A stretch of DNA of 64,000 nt, from assembly GCF_019112545.1 (NCBI RefSeq), contig NW_025064880.1, positions 1,059,719-1,123,718 of the forward strand, read 5' to 3'. Below are positions 58,745-64,000 of the stretch, piece after piece; the first letter of the stretch is position 1; each line of letters opens with the position of its first letter. Position numbers and translations under genes: made by a program. The DNA comes from Guyanagaster necrorhizus (Eukaryota; Basidiomycota; Agaricomycetes; Agaricales; Physalacriaceae). Under the pieces are notes generated by a model, which searched no databases, was not told the DNA's origin, and saw only the letters and a program-made list of their open reading frames with translations.

Positions 58745-59243
58745 TATTACATGCATGCTGCCAGCCTCTGTGTCATTTCAACCAATCATAGATTCAATCA
58801 CCAAAATCTATCAGACTCCATCCACTTCTCATTATCTATTAATTTTATTTTCACCATTATCATTTTACATCTGTATTTTATATTGTAATATCTAAATCCC
58901 AAACTTGATAGCAAATATTAACATCAGAACCCAATGAAACCTGACTCAGAATTAGCTACTATTAGTATATAAAGCCATGTATAATCATTATAACTATTCA
59001 GTTCAAATATCAACTTAGATAGCCATCTACACTTTGTACTCACTTCAACTCTCTCTATCTCATCCATCAGATTCCACTCTGAAGAATACTCCTCTTCACT
59101 TTTCTGATGGAACTCCATTCTATCTGTTCAAATCCTTGGACTCTAACTCAAGAGTGACATTGCCAATAGCTTTGTTGATGTCTATGCACTCTGCTGGTCT
59201 CTATGCATGTACTCAAAGCCACTCAATTAGCATATTCCTAACA
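58745..59243 (+). repeat. A4 3' LTR (499 bp)
   Basis: Begins TATTACATGCATGC (TGTTA decayed to TATTA) after the purine tract AATGGGGGAATAC and ends CCTAACA followed by the duplicated GTCAC. Confidence 0.92.
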
Positions 59244-59280
59244 GTCACTCTAAACAATGAGTAAGAAGCATAGAGACCAG

Positions 59281-59739
59281 TGTTATGATTTTTCTCTTTA
59301 TTTCTTGATCAACCCCTATTTATGTTTAGTCAAGATGCTAAAATAAGTGCTTGAGACTATGAGACAAAGCTTAGTCATTACAACTAGGCTGAGTCAGTCA
59401 TTGTCTTTCAATGCAACAGTGTTGCCTAATGATACACAATCAACTTTTTATGTACAGTAATGATGCTCAAGAATAATAAGCATAAAAGATATAACAATAT
59501 ACAATAGACAGTAGTATAATTAGCATAAACTTGTACAGTATTTAAGGAGGCTCACTCTTGCTGAAAACTCCAGCTTCAAGCTAAAGTTTATTCACACATC
59601 ATTCTATATTTGAGCTAATTCTAAAGGCCTTGTGATACATCAACCAGAATATACATCAGTGAACTCAGTTGATCATCTGAAGTGTGAGGTGACTTTTGTT
59701 TATCACATATTTCTGCTCACATGATGCTTGAGTCTAACA
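59281..59739 (+). repeat. B9 5' LTR (459 bp)
   Basis: TGTTATGATTTTTC to TAACA. TATTTAAG at 59538 and AGCTTCAAGCTAA at 59571-59583 (33 nt); primer site TTAGCTCAAAGCT at 59741-59753, CA/TG partner of the former. Confidence 0.92.
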
Positions 59740-59786
59740 ATTAGCTCAAAGCTTCTAGCTTCTCTTTCTCAAGCCCAATTGTGCTG

Positions 59787-61748
59787 AGAAATTGAATGCC
59801 TGCCCTGAATCCCACCGATCTGAACTTTGATTGAGAGTTCTTTGAACTCCTAGCCTCTATTGTCAGAACCCTTTTAGACTTACTTGTGATTATCCAGCTG
59901 TGCTGAAAACATCACTCAATTACCACCTGGACTATTTGACACTATCAAGAATTCCAACATATCAGATACATTCTATGAAATGTAACCCCTGATCTCTCTT
60001 TACATGACATCCTTGACTCCAGAAGAACATCTCACCAGCTCTTGAGCAGCCTCTTACCAGAAGCCAGACCTAGCAGCTTGCATCAGGGAGGCTATCAAGA
60101 AGAAGAAAGACATGAATATCCTCTTTGATCCAGATCAAGCCAGCATCAGATTGCAGGATTCTAAAATTTCTGGGTCCCTCCTCCAGGACAGGAACCTCCC
60201 AGAGGAGCTTCCTTAGCCACCTCTCTTCAGTCCTTCCAGCACCTCTCAAATCCATGGGATTGCTGACCATGCCCAAGATTCCCTCAATGCCACTTGGATA
60301 GCTTTGAGATCCTGCCACCCAACACTTGAAAGCCAGTCTTCAAGCCCTCCCATCCAGCATTCTGTCAGAACCAGTGGTGGAATGGAGAGAAACTCCTTGG
60401 ACAGGCTTGATGAGGAGTGACAGGCCTGGAAAATCAAAATGAAGTCATCCACTGGCTATTCTCCATATAGAACCTTAATATCCTCTTCAACTATAACAAG
60501 GCACTCTGACAAGAAGAACAGAGACAGCAAAATGCTTCACAGCCAGTTCAGAGTGAGCTGAAGGAGTGCATCATTGAAAGGGGGAGACAGGCATGAGAAG
60601 CTGCAGAGTATGATCATCAGCATCAAGAGCAACAACAAAGAGATGAGAGGGCCTGACTCAAGAGAGCTGACATCTCAAACTGGTATAGGCTCTGACCTAA
60701 GGTCACCTTGGTCCTCACTCTGGTATGAGCAGACCAGTCCCTATTCATCCTGATCTTTAGAAAATCCAACACTGACACTGATCTCTGGGCTCTAGAGCAG
60801 TAGATCAATGCAGAAACCCTCACTGCTAACAAAGCAAGGAGGGATGACAGAATCTCTCCTTTGACTCAGAATGATGTTCCAAGACTCTTTCCATACTCTC
60901 CAACTCCCTAATATCCCCCTCCTTGAAGAACCTCTAGTGCTGACTCCACATTCAAGGACAATGAGTCCATCCTCAGGCATTATAGATTACAAGTCTCTAA
61001 TACTGCCCACATCCCTGCTCATGCTCTCTGAGGGTTCCTTGGGAGTGTTACATGCATGCCACTGGCCTCTATGTCACCTCAACTAACTATGAATGCAATC
61101 ACAGAAACCCACCAGACTCTGGCTGCTCTCTATTACCTATTAATTTTATTTTTACTATTATCATTTCACATCTATATTTTACATTGTAATATCTAGACCC
61201 CAAACTTAGTAGCAAATATTGACATCAGAACCCAATAGAACCCGACTCAGAATTAGCTACTATTAGTATATAAAGCCATGTATAACTATTGTAACTACTC
61301 AGTTTGAATATCAACTTGAATAGCCATTCACACTTCATGCTCACTTCAACTCTTCTCTATCTCATCTGATGGACTCCACTCTGAAGGATACCCTTCACTC
61401 TGCCAACAGAACTCCATTCTGTCTATCCAAATCCTTAGGCCCAACTCAAGAGGGACATTGCTAACAGCTTTGTTAATGCCCACACACTCTGCTGGTCTCC
61501 ACATGTGCACTCAAGCCCAGCCAATTGGCACATTCCTAACAGGAAGCTGCATGGTCAGGCAGCTTCTTGATAATAGGTACTGAAGAAACATCCAGCTCTA
61601 TTGTGAGCAAGTGGCAGCAGCATGAGTGACAGGAGGAAATTGGTATGACTCTGATATCAGAAGTCAGCCTGCTTTCATCTATCTCAACATCTCAGACTTT
61701 TCAGGCTCTATTGCTGAGCCAAGTACCCAGCCAGAGCAGCAGGTCAGT
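59787..61748 (+). pseudogene. B9 ORF1: leader protein with membrane helix
   Basis: Membrane segment FFELLASIVRTLLDLLVIIQ near 59838-59897, then in another frame KPDLAACIREAIKKKKDMNI (about 60064-60120), S/T-rich sequence, and the conserved C-terminal region split by A5. It ends with TGA at about 61746-61748, ten bases before the gag ATG. Several stops and indels. Shares all blocks with B4. Confidence 0.6.
61046..61541 (+). repeat. A5: solo LTR of family A (496 bp)
   Basis: Complete TGTTA...TAACA LTR with no internal region, flanked by GGGAG (61041-61045) and GGAAG (61542-61546), a duplication with one G to A change. It sits in B9 ORF1 and would result from recombination between the two LTRs of an inserted element. 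Confidence 0.9.
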
Positions 61749-61757
61749 GAAGATGGT

Positions 61758-63267
61758 ATGACAGCAAGGGGATGAGGAGAGTTTTTACAACCTGCTTACT
61801 GCTTTTCTCCTCAAGGAAGAGAAAGATAATGAGCTTAGAGAAGATGAGAGAACTGAAAGTAGTGAGCTGCCTCACACTGGTGGAAAACTGGCTTATAGAC
61901 TAAATGAGGACACATATAAAGAAGTCCTGGAGAAAGAGATTCAGTGAACCAGGGTGTAGGAGTACTAGAAGCTGTATCTAAGGAGGGTAAAGTTTTTATG
62001 AAGTGATGCCAACTGGCTAGCATCATAGATGGGACAATTATATATTCATTCTGAACCTAATGAATAAACAGAAATCCTCAGGCATACAGCCACAGATTAT
62101 GCTGCCTAACAATATAACAAGAACCATCCAGAAGACCCAGTCAGCAGACCACTGGCATATCAAATGCTGAAGACCATACAGCCAATACTCTGATCACTCC
62201 CTGTCATGCTGAAACAAGCTGTGTATACAGCCCCATCAATCTAAAGTATGTTTTCATATTCCACTCTCTCCTCTCACTCCATGGCAATTTGGCTGTCAAG
62301 ATCCTGACTACAGCTGAATAACCCACTGAGACACCACTGTATTACAATGTTAGTCCAATCTACTTTGAAAACCCTGCCTCTTCAAAGGAGCCTCTGATGA
62401 CATTGACCAATTTCTGGTCGATTGAGAATAATATTTTGAGGTTTACATCAGGTTTCTGGAGACTGACATGAACAAAGTCATATTTGCTGCATTTTATCTT
62501 GAGGAGAAAGCCAAGACTTGGTGGATCCTTATTTCTCTAAACTTCTGATTGTCAACTCAGGAATATTACTGGTACCCTTCATGGCCAGTCTTCAAACAAA
62601 TGCTGCATGACAAGTTCATTGATCCAGTGGTACAGAAAGTTCATAAACAAAAGATCAAGAACTATAAAATGGGAGAAAAAGTGGCTACTAACTACTTTAA
62701 CAAGCTAGAATGGCTTGTGAAGCTCACCAGCATCAGAGATAATACAGCAAATGATGAGAGAATGGTTGAGACCCTCAAGAGAGGAGTCCTCTTCTTATAC
62801 ATCATGATGATCTTGGCAATTGGCATCAAAGCTTTGATGCTGGTAGGATATGATGAATGGAAAGAATGAATTGTTGAGATGTACAAGGAGTGATAAAGAC
62901 AGAAAGTGGAATCATTGATCCTGCAAGATTACTTGAAGAAGTTGATTCTGCCAATCTTAGGCAACTCCAAATTGTTAGAGACAACTGCCAGGAAATCATC
63001 AGAATCCTCCACAGTCCTGGCTTACAGCATGCAGAAGACTGGAACAGAAATGACATATACAAGGGTAAGGAAGCCTATAGATATCGATTGGATGAAAAAG
63101 AAGGGCAAATGCTTCAACTGCAGGCAAAGGGCCATATGGCTAAAGACTGTCTAAAGAAGAAGTGAACCAGAGAAGATATCTGAGTCCAAATCACTGAATT
63201 CCAAAAAGAAGAGGACTTTGGCACTGAAACAAGAGTAGAGGACATAAAAGATGAGGCCAGCCAGTGA
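61758..63267 (+). pseudogene. B9 gag
   Basis: ATG at 61758 (MTARGDEE). Acidic part KEEKDNELREDERTESSEL (near 61815-61870), capsid (F-K-G-A-S-D-D-I-D-Q-F at about 62380-62420; DKFIDPVVQKVHKQKIKNYK at 62609-62670), and the zinc knuckle region at 63105-63165, where a small indel splits CFNC from GHMAKDC into two frames. TGA at 63265-63267; ATAAAAGAT (63244-63252) is 21 nt upstream. Stops are frequent in the middle part. Confidence 0.78.
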
Positions 63268-63324
63268 GTGATTCCACTGAACCAGCCAAAAGACTTTATA
63301 GTATGCAATCTATAGCCACTAGTT

Positions 63325-63786
63325 TGTTAAGCCCAAGTGACACGTGACAAGACAACACATGATAGATAGATGTCCCTTCGCACTTCAAGGGATCACCTGA
63401 ATCCACTTATGATGTTATCGACTCGGTGTGTCACAAGGCCACAAAGTGGCTTGAGAGTAGAATGGTATGAATATAAACTTTAGCTCGAAGCTGGGGGTTA
63501 CCAGCGAGAGCCGTTCTCCTTAAGTACTACTGAGTTGTATCTAAATATATATGGTTACTTATTGTGTGTTGCCGTGTCCTTTGTGCCCATTGTCCTAGGG
63601 CATCGCTATCGTACATAAAAGGTTCATTGTGCATTGTCGAGCGCTGTCTCCACGTCAAAGGACAATGGAGGATTTGGCCAGTTGTGCTGACCAAGCTTTA
63701 CCCCCACGGTCCTAAGCGCTTGTCTTAGCGCTGTGACTAAGCATAAATAGGGGCTAAAAGAAAGAAAATAGTAAGAAATCGTAACA
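63325..63786 (-). repeat. B10 3' LTR (462 bp)
   Basis: TGTTAAGCC to TAACA. It keeps the undecayed transcript-start motif AGCTTCGAGCTAA (minus strand, 63492 to 63480), which confirms the CpG inferred from the TG/CA variants in older copies. TATA-like TACTTAAG starts at 63526, 34 nt upstream. Confidence 0.93.
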
Positions 63787-63819
63787 TTACCCCCTTGTTA
63801 AGACCATCGTCCCGATGGC

Positions 63820-64000
63820 TTAATTAAGGGATAGTTCATAATCGTGTATGGCTGTGTCCGCATTCATATATTTCTCATTCACCCACTGATTGGATTCCGG
63901 GCCGTACCCCTTCCAGCTGACTAGGTAATCAACTGTTGTTGTTAGTCCGCCCCCTTTTGCTTTGACCTTTCAGAGTTTGTGATTTAGGATTTGATCAATT
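63820..64000 (-). CDS. B10 pol C-terminus: chromodomain (partial)
   Basis: The last 59 codons of pol are present: VDYLVSWKGYGPESNQWVNE is the chromodomain core with its aromatic residues (Y, W, W), then YMNADTAIHDYELSLN and TAA at 63820-63822. One in-frame stop (TGA where other copies have Arg) lies near 63970. Chromodomains of this class are known to direct integration to heterochromatin marks; that this one does so is inference. Whether the rest of pol is intact cannot be seen here. Confidence 0.8.

Larger units (their letters stand above)
52331..59243 (+). mobile_element. A4: full-span family A element with internal losses, 6,913 bp
   Basis: Two LTRs (501 and 499 bp) and a perfect target duplication GTCAC (52326-52330 and 59244-59248). 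It keeps the gag capsid, protease, RT, RNase H, integrase, chromodomain and antisense gene. It lost the gag N-terminal part (junction near 52880) and the nucleocapsid finger (junction near 53307). The only family A copy here with a complete RT-RH-IN order. Confidence 0.95.
59281..63324 (+). mobile_element. B9: 5' LTR, ORF1 and gag of a family B element
   Basis: Plus strand. The LTR at 59281 follows 37 bp of B8-side sequence without a polypurine tract, so it is a 5' LTR. The internal part holds ORF1 and gag, is split by the solo LTR A5, and is cut at 63324 by B10. Confidence 0.86.
63325..64000 (-). mobile_element. B10: 3' end of a CpG-rich, young family B element
   Basis: 3' LTR and the first part (C-terminal) of pol on the minus strand; the rest is beyond the window. 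CpG is frequent (for example CACGTG, TCGAAGCT), in contrast to B9, which it interrupts. Confidence 0.9.

Noticed and set aside
1..64000. CRISPR arrays, bacterial operons, tRNA or rRNA genes
   Set aside because: No regularly spaced repeats, ribosome-binding sites, or cloverleaf or rRNA-like sequence were seen; repeats are all LTR-derived.

Overview
This 64 kb window reads as a heterochromatic, transposon-only block from a filamentous fungus, most likely an Agaricomycete-type basidiomycete. That assignment is inference from the style of the elements: two lineages of chromodomain-bearing Ty3/Gypsy retrotransposons (chromoviruses), heavy loss of CpG, and a ~50 nt intron-like sequence with a GTAAGT donor. 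I found no intact host gene, no tRNA or rRNA gene and no CRISPR array.

Two LTR families explain about nine tenths of the sequence. Family A has ~500 bp LTRs (TGTTA...TAACA), gag with a CCHC knuckle, pol with a C-terminal chromodomain, and an unusual antisense gene between pol and the 3' LTR. Copies: A1 (1-2791, minus), A2 (9086-13750 plus 22168-22328, plus), A4 (52331-59243, plus) and a solo LTR A5 (61046-61541). Family B has 420-525 bp LTRs, a leader ORF1 with a membrane helix, a large gag with CCHC knuckle, and pol in the order PR-RT-RH-IN-chromodomain. Copies: B1 (2792-4558), B2 (5281-9085), B3 (13751-22162, complete), B4 (23229-30905, complete), B5 (23068-33385, split by B4), B6 (35324-42664), B7 (42887-47965), B8 (49483-52330), B9 (59281-63324) and B10 (63325 to the window end). 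B11 (22329-23067) is a short chimera. A pogo/Tigger-type DNA transposon remnant sits at about 33400-34815.

The block is nested, and several insertions are fixed by matching 5 bp target-site duplications: B3 inside the 3' LTR of A2 (CCACT), B4 inside the integrase of B5 (GTTTC), A4 downstream of B8 gag (GTCAC), A5 inside B9 (GGGAG/GGAAG). B10, still rich in CpG, interrupts B9. Older layers have almost no CpG; in B3 the LTR differences are all transitions, with TG in one LTR opposite CA in the other at several sites, as expected from methyl-CpG deamination acting separately on each LTR. Most pol stop codons in B3 are TGA at places where an arginine or tryptophan codon is expected.

Three mechanistic signals stand out. 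(1) In both families an 11-13 nt stretch directly after the 5' LTR is the reverse complement of a stretch inside the LTR that starts 33-36 nt after the TATA box. The two sides covary between subfamilies, which indicates Tf1-type self-priming of reverse transcription. (2) Family A carries a conserved antisense gene coding for a coiled-coil, Cys-rich protein with a probable intron. (3) Family B gag ends exactly 21 nt after an R-TAAAAGA motif in five copies, with pol in the -1 frame. No copy has an intact pol, so all look non-autonomous now; B10 cannot be judged because most of it lies outside the window.
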